Shown: one piece after another, positions 51,739 through 58,896 of the stretch | Layout of the letters: each line of letters begins with the position of its first letter | Numbering within the stretch: position 1 is the first letter of the stretch | Assembly: GCA_963666965.1 (NCBI GenBank) | Contig: OY762939.1 | Span: 806,001 to 870,000 of the forward strand | Direction: 5' to 3' | Source of the DNA: Proruminimicrobium sp963666965 | GTDB taxonomy: Bacteria > Elusimicrobiota > Endomicrobiia > Endomicrobiales > Endomicrobiaceae | DNA length: 64,000 nucleotides | Notes under the pieces: model-generated | Database searches by the model: none | The model's input: the letters and a program-made list of their open reading frames with translations, nothing else | Told to the model about the DNA's origin: nothing | Made by a program: the position numbers and the translations under genes

Positions 51739-52398
51739 CTATAACGTTCCTTCAGCAATTATCAATTTTTTGGTGTAAAGCCTAGCATTGTCAGCATTAA
51801 ACTCATACTTCACGTCTACGTCTAAATTTTCCACTGATAAAAGTTTCCAGCTTTTGCACTTAAATAATTTATTTTTCGGGGTATTCTTTTCTACGTATAT
51901 TTCAAATGACAAAACAAAGTGATGTGCGTTTTTCGTAATTTTAAATTCATCTGACGGTGATAAATAAAATGATCTCTGTGTAGTTGAAATATTTTCAATA
52001 TTAAAGGTTTTACACTCTAGATAATTAACTCTTGCAAATTCGTCAGTAAATTCTATATCGGGATACCCAGTAGATTTTTTACCGCCAGAATTTGTTTTTG
52101 GCGTATCGGCTTTATAGCCAACACGAGTAAGAGCCCTTTTTACAAAAAGTTCTATATCATTGCCCACCTCATTTGGTCTTTGACGTAAAACCCCTTTTTT
52201 ATTTATTTCCTTGCCTGCTAAATTTGCCGCCTGAATTATTTTTTTTAATAAATCAACATCATTTTTATTTTTTTTATCAAATGGAATTATTTTGCAATCA
52301 GACAAACCTTCAATAACAAGATTAAAAGGAACCTTTTTTAACGGAGTTAGCATCTGTTTAATAACTGCTTCTAATTTTCTGGTGTAATTTTTATCCAT
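51739..52398 (-). CDS. Probable type II restriction endonuclease
   Basis: A 219-residue protein placed 4 bp after a DNA methyltransferase gene. It contains a PD-(D/E)xK-like site: P113-D114 in GYPDIEF and E128-x-K130 in YLECKTF. The C-terminal 'FYLSPSDEFKITKNAHHFVLSFEI' (split at residue 155) recalls some restriction enzyme families, but I cannot name the specificity. Gene order HTH, methyltransferase, nuclease supports the call. Confidence 0.8.
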   Translation of the reverse strand: MDKNYTRKLEAVIKQMLTPLKKVPFNLVIEGLSDCKIIPFDKKNKNDVDLLKKIIQAANLAGKEINKKGVLRQRPNEVGNDIELFVKRALTRVGYKADTPKTNSGGKKSTGYPDIEFTDEFARVNYLECKTFNIENISTTQRSFYLSPSDEFKITKNAHHFVLSFEIYVEKNTPKNKLFKCKSWKLLSVENLDVDVKYEFNADNARLYTKKLIIAEGTL

Positions 52399-52402
52399 AA
52401 TT

Positions 52403-53617
52403 TTATTTATTTAATAATACTATTCTATTTGAATTTGTCCCTTTTTTATTATTTGAAACTCCCCATATATTTGATGTTTTTGTAAATGACTGTTCGTTTA
52501 TCATAATACCCAAAAATTCAAATCCTGCTTTTATTCCCAATGGAGCGATTTGTTCATCTAGTTTTATTTTACCATTTCTAATCTCTCCAACTTCAAACGC
52601 AACGAATCCGCCAGGCTTCGTAATTCTATAAAGTTCTTTTATTGTATCTCCCATTATTTCGTTCCAATCATCTATCTTTTTAGACATTGTTATTTTTTTG
52701 CTAATATCTTTGGAGTCAATTGAATTAAACCAACATCTTAACCAGTTATCATCTGCATATTGAACAATATCTAGAAAAGGAGGGGAAGTGACTGTTAGCT
52801 GAACCGAGTTATCTTCTATCTCTGATGTTTTCCTGCTATCTTTTTCTAAAAATTTAGCTGATTTTTTTGCAGATATTAAATTGCATATTAATTTTTTATC
52901 TAAATCTTTAACAAGAGACTTTGTTTTTTTTAGAATAATTTTTCTAGTATCTCTATATTCTGGTTTTTGATCTCTTTTGATATTAATTCTTTTTTGGCTT
53001 CCGAGAGAAACGGCTTGATTTGGAGGAAGTGTATAAACCGAAAAATATCCAGATGAGTGTCCTGTTAATCTATTTGTTGCAATCATTCTTATCCACTCGT
53101 CAATTTCATCCTCGGTTTTATTTTTACGTTTTCCTTGTAGATATTTTTTAATAGAAATAATTTCTTGCTCTGTTTCTGGATGATAAAAAACTGATAAATC
53201 TATGTCCTTCTCATTCTTTATAAATGGGATCGAGTATAATCTTTTTTCAAGCTCGTTTATATCCGGTGGCAAAAGTCTAGGACTACATAAAATTTTACTA
53301 ATTGGATTTATATCATTTGATATTATATTTCTTCCGAGCAGTGCAGCTTCAATTAGAGAAGTTCCTCTACCAGAAAAAGGATCATAAATAATATCACTTG
53401 GTTTTGTTAGCAAATTTATAAAAAAATTTGGTAGTTCTGCCTTGAAACACGCGCGATATGCAATTTCATGTAAGCTATTACCCTGCCTTTGTTTAGATGT
53501 CCAAAATTCATTTATAAATTTCTTATAAGTTTTCCCGAAAATATTTAAAGGCTCAACCACCGTTGGGCGGGAGTAATTATATTTTTCAAGTATCTTTTCA
53601 AATTTGTTGTTTTTCAT
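52403..53617 (-). CDS. DNA methyltransferase of type II R-M system
   Basis: A 404-residue methyltransferase. SAM motif I is DPFSGRGTSL (about 77-86) with 'GRNIISNDINP' next, and the catalytic motif IV is TSPPFLD (about 277-283). TSPP with a trailing aromatic suits N4-cytosine or N6-adenine amino-methylation rather than C5. Its ATG overlaps the stop of the HTH gene (ATGA). It would protect host sites from the adjacent nuclease. The target sequence is unknown. Confidence 0.9.
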   Translation of the reverse strand: MKNNKFEKILEKYNYSRPTVVEPLNIFGKTYKKFINEFWTSKQRQGNSLHEIAYRACFKAELPNFFINLLTKPSDIIYDPFSGRGTSLIEAALLGRNIISNDINPISKILCSPRLLPPDINELEKRLYSIPFIKNEKDIDLSVFYHPETEQEIISIKKYLQGKRKNKTEDEIDEWIRMIATNRLTGHSSGYFSVYTLPPNQAVSLGSQKRINIKRDQKPEYRDTRKIILKKTKSLVKDLDKKLICNLISAKKSAKFLEKDSRKTSEIEDNSVQLTVTSPPFLDIVQYADDNWLRCWFNSIDSKDISKKITMSKKIDDWNEIMGDTIKELYRITKPGGFVAFEVGEIRNGKIKLDEQIAPLGIKAGFEFLGIMINEQSFTKTSNIWGVSNNKKGTNSNRIVLLNK

Positions 53618-53817
53618 TTAATTAAATCATCAACACCAACTTCAAGCACTTTAGCAATCTTTGTTAGTGTTTCTATTGTTGGATTTTGGTTAACGCCATT
53701 TTCAACTTTAACAATGGTATTTAGCGATAAATCAGCAATATGAGCAACCTTTTCAAGAGACAGCCACTTTTTACCCTTTAAACTCTTTAAGTTATCTGCA
53801 ATTTTATTGTTTGGCAT
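53614..53817 (-). CDS. Small XRE-type HTH regulator (C-protein-like)
   Basis: A 67-residue helix-turn-helix protein of the XRE/Cro family ('SLEKVAHIADLSLNTIVKVENG') followed by 'PTIETLTKIAKVLEVGVDDLI', as in controller proteins of R-M systems. ATG at 53817 is used; an in-frame GTG at 53868 would add 17 residues and lies next to a TTTACA/TATCAT promoter-like pair on the minus strand. It likely times nuclease and methylase expression. Confidence 0.85.
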   Translation of the reverse strand: MPNNKIADNLKSLKGKKWLSLEKVAHIADLSLNTIVKVENGVNQNPTIETLTKIAKVLEVGVDDLIK

Positions 53818-54010
53818 ATCTTTTCTAATTGCATAGCATGTAGAAGATAAAAGTTTCTTTCTTGACACTATAATGATAACTAATTTTTCAAAAATTGTAA
53901 ATGAATCACTGCTTAAAAATGATTTTTTAAATAATATTTATACAGGAGTTTGCGAAGATTTTTTATTTTTTTAACACAATGGCAATATATCAAGATGATA
54001 AATTTTATGA

Positions 54011-54170
54011 AGTATTTTGATTTTAGACGAGGCACGAAGCGGTGAGCGTGTACTGTGAACAGGCGGAGCCAGAATAAATAAATTTTAAGTTTTTATTTTT
54101 ATGCAGGATTTTTGATTTTGGCGAAGCCTGAGATTGTGCGGACTATCGCGTTAGTGAGCGGCAGCGAACA
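54011..54170. repeat. Right flanking repeat of the restriction-modification cassette
   Basis: Inside a 353-bp gene-free stretch (53869-54221). 54011-54034 is identical to 51493-51516, and 54097-54112 matches the left copy; a block with GAGCGTGTACTGTGAAC lies between. Beyond the repeat, up to the tRNA, no gene is seen; a frame at 54112-54348 runs through the tRNA and is rejected. Confidence 0.7.
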
Positions 54171-54221
54171 GATAGTTAAACAAGCGAAAATGAAGTCAAA
54201 ATCAAAAAGACAAATAAAAAA

Positions 54222-54309
54222 CGGAGAGAAAGGGATTCGAACCCTTGTTACTGTCACCAGTAAACAGTCTTTCCAGGACTGCGCCTTAAACCAACTCGGC
54301 CATCTCTCC
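54222..54309 (-). tRNA. tRNA-Ser (anticodon GGA)
   Basis: The minus strand folds as a class II tRNA of 88 bases: acceptor stem GGAGAGA/TCTCTCC, D-loop with GAGTTGGTTTAAGGC, anticodon stem CAGTC/GACTG with loop CTGGAAA (anticodon GGA), a long variable arm (TTTACTGGTGACAGTAA region) and GGTTCGAATCC in the T arm. The discriminator base is G, as usual for serine tRNAs. CCA is not encoded. Confidence 0.95.
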
Positions 54310-54398
54310 ATTTTGGTATTTTATAACCCTGAAAGACCATTAGTTTAATAGTTTAAAATATTTTTGTCAAACTTGTATAAAAAATTTATATTTTTTTG

Positions 54399-54404
54399 TA
54401 TAAT
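54399..54404 (+). promoter_or_regulatory. -10 box upstream of cysE
   Basis: A perfect TATAAT lies 9 bases before the cysE ATG at 54414. A possible -35 (TTGTAT, 54373-54378) is 20 bp upstream, longer than ideal. No Shine-Dalgarno sequence is present. The message may be leaderless. Confidence 0.5.
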
Positions 54405-54413
54405 ACAGCCATT

Positions 54414-55073
54414 ATGAGTATTAAAAGTAAATTTAATTTATTAAAAGAAGATGTAAAAACAATATTTCTTAAAGACCCTGCCGCAAGATCGTGGCCGGAA
54501 GTTTTGTTATGCTATCCTGGGCTTCATGCCATATGGATACACAGGTTTGCGCACTATCTTTGGAAACATAATTTTTATTTTCTGGCAAGATTTTCATCGC
54601 ATATTTCAAGATTTTTTACGGGCATTGAAATTCACCCCGGAGCAACTATAGGCAAAAGATTCTTCATAGACCACGGAATGGGAGTCGTAATAGGGGAAAC
54701 TGCCGAAGTGGGCGACGATGTTTTGATATATAAGGGAGTAATACTCGGCGGTACTTCTTTAGAAAAGAAAAAGAGACATCCGACGGTAGGCAATCATGTT
54801 ATTATAGGGTCTAATGCAGTTGTTATAGGTGCAATTTTTATAGGAAATAACGCAAGAATAGGAGCAGGCTCTGTAGTTATACACGATGTTCCTCCAAATG
54901 CCACGGCAGTCGGTGTTCCTGCCAGAATAGGATTAGGTTACAGCCAGGAAGAAGTTGACCATCTTGAACATGCAAAACTGCCGGATCCCGTCGCAGACGC
55001 AATGAAATTTGTTCTTAATGAACAGAAGAAACTTGAAGATAAAATTAATAAATTTATAAACGGACAAAAGTAA
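54414..55073 (+). CDS. cysE: Serine O-acetyltransferase
   Basis: A 219-residue enzyme making O-acetylserine for cysteine synthesis. Hexapeptide repeats give 'GIEIHPGATIGKRFFIDHGMGVVIGETAEVG' (split at residue 85), carrying the catalytic Asp-His pair, then 'GVILGGTSLEKKKRHPTV' and 'GAGSVVIHDVPPNATAVGVPA'. An ATG at 54396 is rejected because the promoter -10 box falls within that extension. It faces away from the tRNA and shares a terminator with rubrerythrin. Confidence 0.93.
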   Translation: MSIKSKFNLLKEDVKTIFLKDPAARSWPEVLLCYPGLHAIWIHRFAHYLWKHNFYFLARFSSHISRFFTGIEIHPGATIGKRFFIDHGMGVVIGETAEVGDDVLIYKGVILGGTSLEKKKRHPTVGNHVIIGSNAVVIGAIFIGNNARIGAGSVVIHDVPPNATAVGVPARIGLGYSQEEVDHLEHAKLPDPVADAMKFVLNEQKKLEDKINKFINGQK

Positions 55074-55087
55074 AAGAATTTAAATAA

Positions 55088-55121
55088 AAAAAGCGCATCT
55101 TAAACATAAGATGCGCTTTTT
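55088..55121. terminator. Bidirectional terminator between cysE and rubrerythrin
   Basis: A perfect 15-bp stem (AAAAAGCGCATCTTA and its complement) with a 4-base loop AACA. The A-run on the left and T-run on the right make it usable in both directions, for cysE (+) and the rubrerythrin gene (-), which converge here. Confidence 0.9.
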
Positions 55122-55133
55122 ATTTGTTTTGTA

Positions 55134-55709
55134 TTAATAATTATCTGCAGCAACTTCCTGATATGCTTTAGGATGCGCACATGCCGGACATAAATCAACA
55201 GCTTCTTTTGAATTGTATACGTATCCGCAGTTTCTGCATCTCCATTTGATACTGCCGTCTTTTTTAAATACTTTATCTTTTTTAATATTGTCTGCCAATG
55301 CTCTGTATCTTCTTTCGTGTTCTGCTTCAACCGTTGAAATAAATCTGTAAACGCTTGCTATTTCGTCAAATCCTTCTGCTTCGGCAACTTTTGCAAATTC
55401 AGGATAAAGAATAGTGTGTTCTTCGTTTTCACCGTTTGCAGCCGCTATAAGATTATCAACAGTTGTTGATATTTTCCCTGCAGGATATGTTGCAGTTATT
55501 TCTAAATCTCCGCCTTCCAAGAATTTAAAAAATCTTTTTGCATGCTCCTTTTCATTATCTGCAGTTTCAGTAAAAATAGCCGAAATTTGTTCATAACCTT
55601 CTTTCTTTGCAACCGAAGCAAAATATGTATATCTGTTTCTTGCCTGCGATTCTCCCGCAAATGATTTGAGCAGATTCTGCTCTGTTTTTGTTCCTTTTAC
55701 GCTTTTCAT
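55134..55709 (-). CDS. rbr: Rubrerythrin
   Basis: A 191-residue peroxide-reducing protein of anaerobes. The N-terminal four-helix domain has the diiron motifs ('ESQARNRYTYF', 'EKEHAKRFF', 'EEHTILYPEFA', 'VEAEHERRY'), and the C-terminal rubredoxin-like domain has CRNCGY...CPACAHP. ATG at 55709 is chosen because GGAGAGAAGAA precedes it; an earlier ATG at 55757 would add 16 atypical residues. It reduces H2O2 to water with electrons from rubredoxin, and a rubredoxin gene lies nearby at 60210-60368. Confidence 0.95.
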   Translation of the reverse strand: MKSVKGTKTEQNLLKSFAGESQARNRYTYFASVAKKEGYEQISAIFTETADNEKEHAKRFFKFLEGGDLEITATYPAGKISTTVDNLIAAANGENEEHTILYPEFAKVAEAEGFDEIASVYRFISTVEAEHERRYRALADNIKKDKVFKKDGSIKWRCRNCGYVYNSKEAVDLCPACAHPKAYQEVAADNY

Positions 55710-55853
55710 TTCTTCTCTCCATTTTATTATTTTATACAGTAACCCGTTAAAATTCATTAATTACTTTACATACGTGTTTACCGCGCTGAAACCTGGCTTC
55801 AAGTTCCGGGTTTTTATCCAGCACAAAAATATTTATAGCCTTGTATTTCAAAA

Positions 55854-56237
55854 TTACAAATCAGTTTTCCAAAGACCGTGAAGATTACAGTATTCATATA
55901 CCGCTACGGCTTCATCGTCAACAAGTGAAAATACGGCTTTAGGCTCATCACCCGGATTTAAAGATTTTCTCTGTCCGCCTTTTTTTGTTTCAAGATAGAT
56001 AAATTGGATATAATGCGCCTGTTCCATAGGATGAGGAACGCTTCCTATATTAACTGTTACGGAAGAGCCTTCAATTTTTACTACAGGAACATGTTTTTCT
56101 TTGCTTGCATCTACGGTGTTTGCTATAAGTTCAGTCATTTTTTCACCGCAACATACAAGAGGCACGCCTTTGTTCAATACCATCCCTACCAAATTTCCGC
56201 AGTGTTTACAAATAAAAAACTTGTGATTACCGGCCAT
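55854..56237 (-). CDS. Desulfoferrodoxin (superoxide reductase)
   Basis: A 127-residue two-centre superoxide reductase. Centre I is the FeCys4 set C10-x2-C13 and C29-C30 (KHCG, VCCG). Centre II ligands are in 'KEKHVPVV', 'HPMEQAHYIQ' and 'CNLHGLW', with the gating Glu-Lys before the first histidine. It reduces superoxide to H2O2 without making O2, and the neighbouring rubrerythrin can remove the peroxide. It lies 36 bp after the PerR-like gene. Confidence 0.96.
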   Translation of the reverse strand: MAGNHKFFICKHCGNLVGMVLNKGVPLVCCGEKMTELIANTVDASKEKHVPVVKIEGSSVTVNIGSVPHPMEQAHYIQFIYLETKKGGQRKSLNPGDEPKAVFSLVDDEAVAVYEYCNLHGLWKTDL

Positions 56238-56273
56238 AATAAATACCCCCTGTTTTTTTTATCAGATTTATTT

Positions 56274-56678
56274 TTATAAATCTTTTTTACATTCTTTGCA
56301 TATTCCAGAAAAATATGAACATACGCTTTCAATTTTATGTCCGTCTATTTCTTTTTTTATAATATTTTTGCAGTCTAAATCCAAATCAAATATTGTTCCG
56401 CATTTGTTGCATACAAAATGATAATGAACGGTAATATTGCCGTCATAGATTGCTTCATCTTTACCGCAGAATTTTACCGCTTTAATAAGCCCTGCTTTGT
56501 CAAGAGATTTAACTGTATTATATACTGTTGTTTTTGATATTGAAGGAGCAAGTTTAAGCATGTATTTATAGATTTTATCAACATTAGGATGCTCTTTTGA
56601 GGAATATATATATTCCAGAATTTTTTCCCTTTGAAAAGTTGATTTGAGCGATGCCGTTCTTAATTTGTTTGTAATCAT
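56274..56678 (-). CDS. Fur-family regulator (PerR-like)
   Basis: A 134-residue metalloregulator: an N-terminal winged helix ('FQREKILEYIYS...HPNVDKIYKYM...ISKTTVYNTVKSLDKAGLI') and a dimerisation domain with two CxxC pairs, CNKCG and CKEC, that bind structural zinc. The metal histidines include 'HYHFVC'. Its context with superoxide reductase and rubrerythrin points to PerR rather than Fur. A 7-1-7 palindrome overlaps its own start codon. Confidence 0.9.
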   Translation of the reverse strand: MITNKLRTASLKSTFQREKILEYIYSSKEHPNVDKIYKYMLKLAPSISKTTVYNTVKSLDKAGLIKAVKFCGKDEAIYDGNITVHYHFVCNKCGTIFDLDLDCKNIIKKEIDGHKIESVCSYFSGICKECKKDL

Positions 56679-56683
56679 TACAA
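56669..56683. promoter_or_regulatory. Candidate Per/Fur box over the perR start codon
   Basis: TTGTAATCATTACAA is a perfect 7-1-7 palindrome, the geometry of Fur-family operators; B. subtilis PerR boxes follow TTATAATnATTATAA. The central CAT is the start codon of the PerR-like gene on the minus strand. A second palindrome TTGTATACAA lies at 56691-56700. Autoregulation is inferred. Confidence 0.6.
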
Positions 56684-56724
56684 TTTAGTATTGTATACAA
56701 AATAGATATTTATGTCAATGTTTT

Positions 56725-56892
56725 TTATTTTAAAAATATAAAACGGATTGAAACGTGAATAACGACGGCTGCAAATCCGGCTATTGCAAATAATCTATGG
56801 AGTTTAAATTTCTTTTTTACTGCAAAAAAAACAGCCAGACAAATACATATAAATCCCGCAATTCCGGCAAATTCAAAAATTTCATACAGCAT
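56725..56892 (-). CDS. Small membrane protein, 55 residues
   Basis: Too short for most callers but with a strong AGGAGG 6 bases before its ATG. It encodes two hydrophobic helices (about 6-25 and 33-52) split by a basic loop KKKFKLHR. No known family is recognised. It lies 8 bp after a similar 50-residue gene and between fprA and perR, so it may belong to the oxygen-defence set. Confidence 0.65.
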   Translation of the reverse strand: MLYEIFEFAGIAGFICICLAVFFAVKKKFKLHRLFAIAGFAAVVIHVSIRFIFLK

Positions 56893-56900
56893 AAGCCCTC

Positions 56901-57053
56901 CTATTTAAAAAACAGTAAAGCATAACGAAGCAGTATAATAATAATTCCGGCGGCAATAAAAAAAGCCTGTAATTTTGTATTTTTATTTAATGCGAAAACA
57001 ACGCCTAAAGCCAGCGATGTAAATCCGATTATAACGGCAATATCTGTCAGCAC
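56901..57053 (-). CDS. Small membrane protein, 50 residues
   Basis: Starts at GTG with GGAGG just upstream and encodes two hydrophobic segments (about 3-22 and 28-49) around a short polar loop NKNTK. Its layout is like that of the 55-residue gene that follows, although the sequences differ. It begins 32 bp after the flavodiiron gene. The function is unknown; helper peptides of a membrane complex would fit. Confidence 0.6.
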   Translation of the reverse strand: MLTDIAVIIGFTSLALGVVFALNKNTKLQAFFIAAGIIIILLRYALLFFK

Positions 57054-57085
57054 AGATCCTCCGGTTTACATTTAGCAGATTCCGG

Positions 57086-58264
57086 TCAGATAAGTTTTTC
57101 GGCAAGCATTACTCCGGCATCAAAACATTTTTTTATTTCGCCGGCATCAGGTTTAAATTTTGAATCGACAGTTCCGATAACTTCTATCCCTGAAGATTTT
57201 AACATTTCAGATATGTCCTTAACGGCTCCGCCGGCCCATCCGTACGAGCCGAAAGCCAAAGCTATTCTGTTGAGAGGTTTCAAGCCTTTTAAAAAGTATA
57301 TAAAACCCGCCATATACGGAAGCATTTCATTGTCATGTGTTGACGAACCGAAAACAAATGCTTTTGCGTCAAGCATTTCATAAGCAAGTTCTCCGAAATC
57401 CGTGGAAGATATGTCAAAAAGCTTAGCCTCAATACCTTTGGAAGTAAGACCGTTTAAAATTGATTTTGCCATAAGTTCTGTTGAACCCCACATAGTTTCA
57501 TATACTATAACAACTTTATTTTCGGTTTTATTCTGGGCCCACTTCATATAGATATCTATCATTTTTAAAGGTTCTTTGCGCCATATCATTCCGTGGCTGG
57601 GAGCAATCATGTCGACGGCAAGGTTCATTGACGCGAGTTCTGTAAGTTTCCTCTGAATTATTGAACCTAAAGACCATAATATGTTTGCATAATACTTTTT
57701 TGTCTCTTTAAATAATTCAGCCTGGTCTATTTCGTCTGCAAATATTTTATTTGCAGTTATATGTTGTCCGAAGGCGTCGTTTGAGAATAAAATCTTTTTT
57801 TCCGCACAGTACGTCATCATGCTGTCCGGCCAATGAATCATAGGGATTTCTATAAATTTAAACGTATTATCGCCGCCCGATATCGTATGTCCTGTTTTTA
57901 CGATGTTTATGTCTATATTCAATTTGTAGTATTTTCCGGCGCCTTCTTTTAATTTTGCAGTACCGTAAAATTTGGCATTCGGACACATTTTGGCTATATA
58001 TTCAAGAGCTCCTGAATGATCAGGTTCCAGATGATTTAGTATAACATGTTTTATTTCTTTCGGGTCAATAATTTCAGAAATATTTGAAATAAATTCTTCT
58101 TCAAATCCTTTGTCGACTACGTCTATAAGAACAGGTTCTTTATCTGTTATAAGATATGAATTGTAAGTGGCACCCTTTTTAGTAACATAAGTATTGCCGT
58201 GAAACTTTCTTACGTTCCAGTCGACTATGCCTACGGCATAAACATTTTCTGTAATTTTTCTCAT
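57086..58264 (-). CDS. fprA: Flavodiiron protein (FprA-type A-flavoprotein)
   Basis: A 392-residue soluble enzyme that reduces O2 (or NO) to water. The N-terminal MBL-fold domain has the diiron ligands in HLEPDHSGAL (about 82-91), and a later His/Asp set includes 'FSNDAFGQH'. The C-terminal flavodoxin domain (about 250-392) has 'VYETMWGSTELMA' for FMN binding. It gets electrons from rubredoxin, encoded upstream in this region. A zinc-ribbon gene precedes it by 36 bp. Confidence 0.95.
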   Translation of the reverse strand: MRKITENVYAVGIVDWNVRKFHGNTYVTKKGATYNSYLITDKEPVLIDVVDKGFEEEFISNISEIIDPKEIKHVILNHLEPDHSGALEYIAKMCPNAKFYGTAKLKEGAGKYYKLNIDINIVKTGHTISGGDNTFKFIEIPMIHWPDSMMTYCAEKKILFSNDAFGQHITANKIFADEIDQAELFKETKKYYANILWSLGSIIQRKLTELASMNLAVDMIAPSHGMIWRKEPLKMIDIYMKWAQNKTENKVVIVYETMWGSTELMAKSILNGLTSKGIEAKLFDISSTDFGELAYEMLDAKAFVFGSSTHDNEMLPYMAGFIYFLKGLKPLNRIALAFGSYGWAGGAVKDISEMLKSSGIEVIGTVDSKFKPDAGEIKKCFDAGVMLAEKLI

Positions 58265-58300
58265 AACATGCTCCCGAATGCTTTAAGTAAAAGTTGTAAA

Positions 58301-58483
58301 TTATTTTTTATCTTCTGACGTTTGCGAACACTGAGGGCATTTTTCAAGGAATTTCTCATACATTATTCCGCATTTTTCGCATTTTGCAAACTCAATAAAA
58401 TTGCGGCTGCAGAAATTCTCTTCGCCGCAGACTTCTTTCATTTCAGTTTCGCAAAAAGAACAATTACATTTTTTCTGTGCCAT
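58301..58483 (-). CDS. Small cysteine-rich zinc-ribbon-like protein
   Basis: A 60-residue protein with nine cysteines: CNCSFC at 6-11, single cysteines at 19 and 25, and two CxxC pairs, CEKC (35-38) and CPQC (49-52), the last two looking like a zinc ribbon. It begins 2 bp after the iscU-like gene, so the two are coupled. No family is recognised. It could bind iron or a cluster, or support the scaffold. Confidence 0.75.
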   Translation of the reverse strand: MAQKKCNCSFCETEMKEVCGEENFCSRNFIEFAKCEKCGIMYEKFLEKCPQCSQTSEDKK

Positions 58484-58485
58484 GA

Positions 58486-58866
58486 TTATACCTGCCCGTT
58501 TTTTTTCTTATAATCTTCAATAGCTTTGTGAAGTGCATCTGCTCCCAAGTTTGAACAGTGCATTTTATTCGGAGGAAGCCCGCCGAGTTCCTGGGCGACC
58601 TTTTCATTTGTTATTGCAAGAACTTCTTCAAGAGTTTTTCCTATTGCCATTTCAGAAACCATGGATGAGACGGCTATTGCGGCTCCGCATCCGAAAGTTT
58701 TAAATTTTACGTCTACAATTTTACCGTTTTCAACTTTGATATAAAACTTCATCATATCTCCGCATACCGGATTTCCTACTTCTCCGACTCCGGAAGCATC
58801 TTTTATTTCTCCGACATTTCGCGGATTAGCAAAATGGTCCATAACTTTTTCTGAATAAAATGCCAT
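58486..58866 (-). CDS. iscU: Fe-S cluster scaffold protein IscU/NifU N-domain
   Basis: A 126-residue IscU-like scaffold. All cluster ligands are intact: NPVCGD (Cys and Asp), FGCGAAIA and 'NKMHCSNLG' (His-Cys). The length is that of stand-alone IscU. It lies 30 bp after a cysteine-desulfurase-like gene whose active-site lysine is missing, so the source of sulfur for this scaffold is in question. Confidence 0.93.
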   Translation of the reverse strand: MAFYSEKVMDHFANPRNVGEIKDASGVGEVGNPVCGDMMKFYIKVENGKIVDVKFKTFGCGAAIAVSSMVSEMAIGKTLEEVLAITNEKVAQELGGLPPNKMHCSNLGADALHKAIEDYKKKNGQV

Positions 58867-58896
58867 ATTTCCTCCGTATATTTTTAAAATTTTATT

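Noticed and set aside
51334..54221. Insertion sequence or integrase bringing in the R-M genes
   Set aside because: No transposase or integrase frame and no terminal inverted repeats are seen; only the direct repeats described.
54112..54348. A 78-codon plus-strand open frame next to cysE
   Set aside because: It runs through the whole tRNA-Ser gene on the opposite strand and its protein has no family features.
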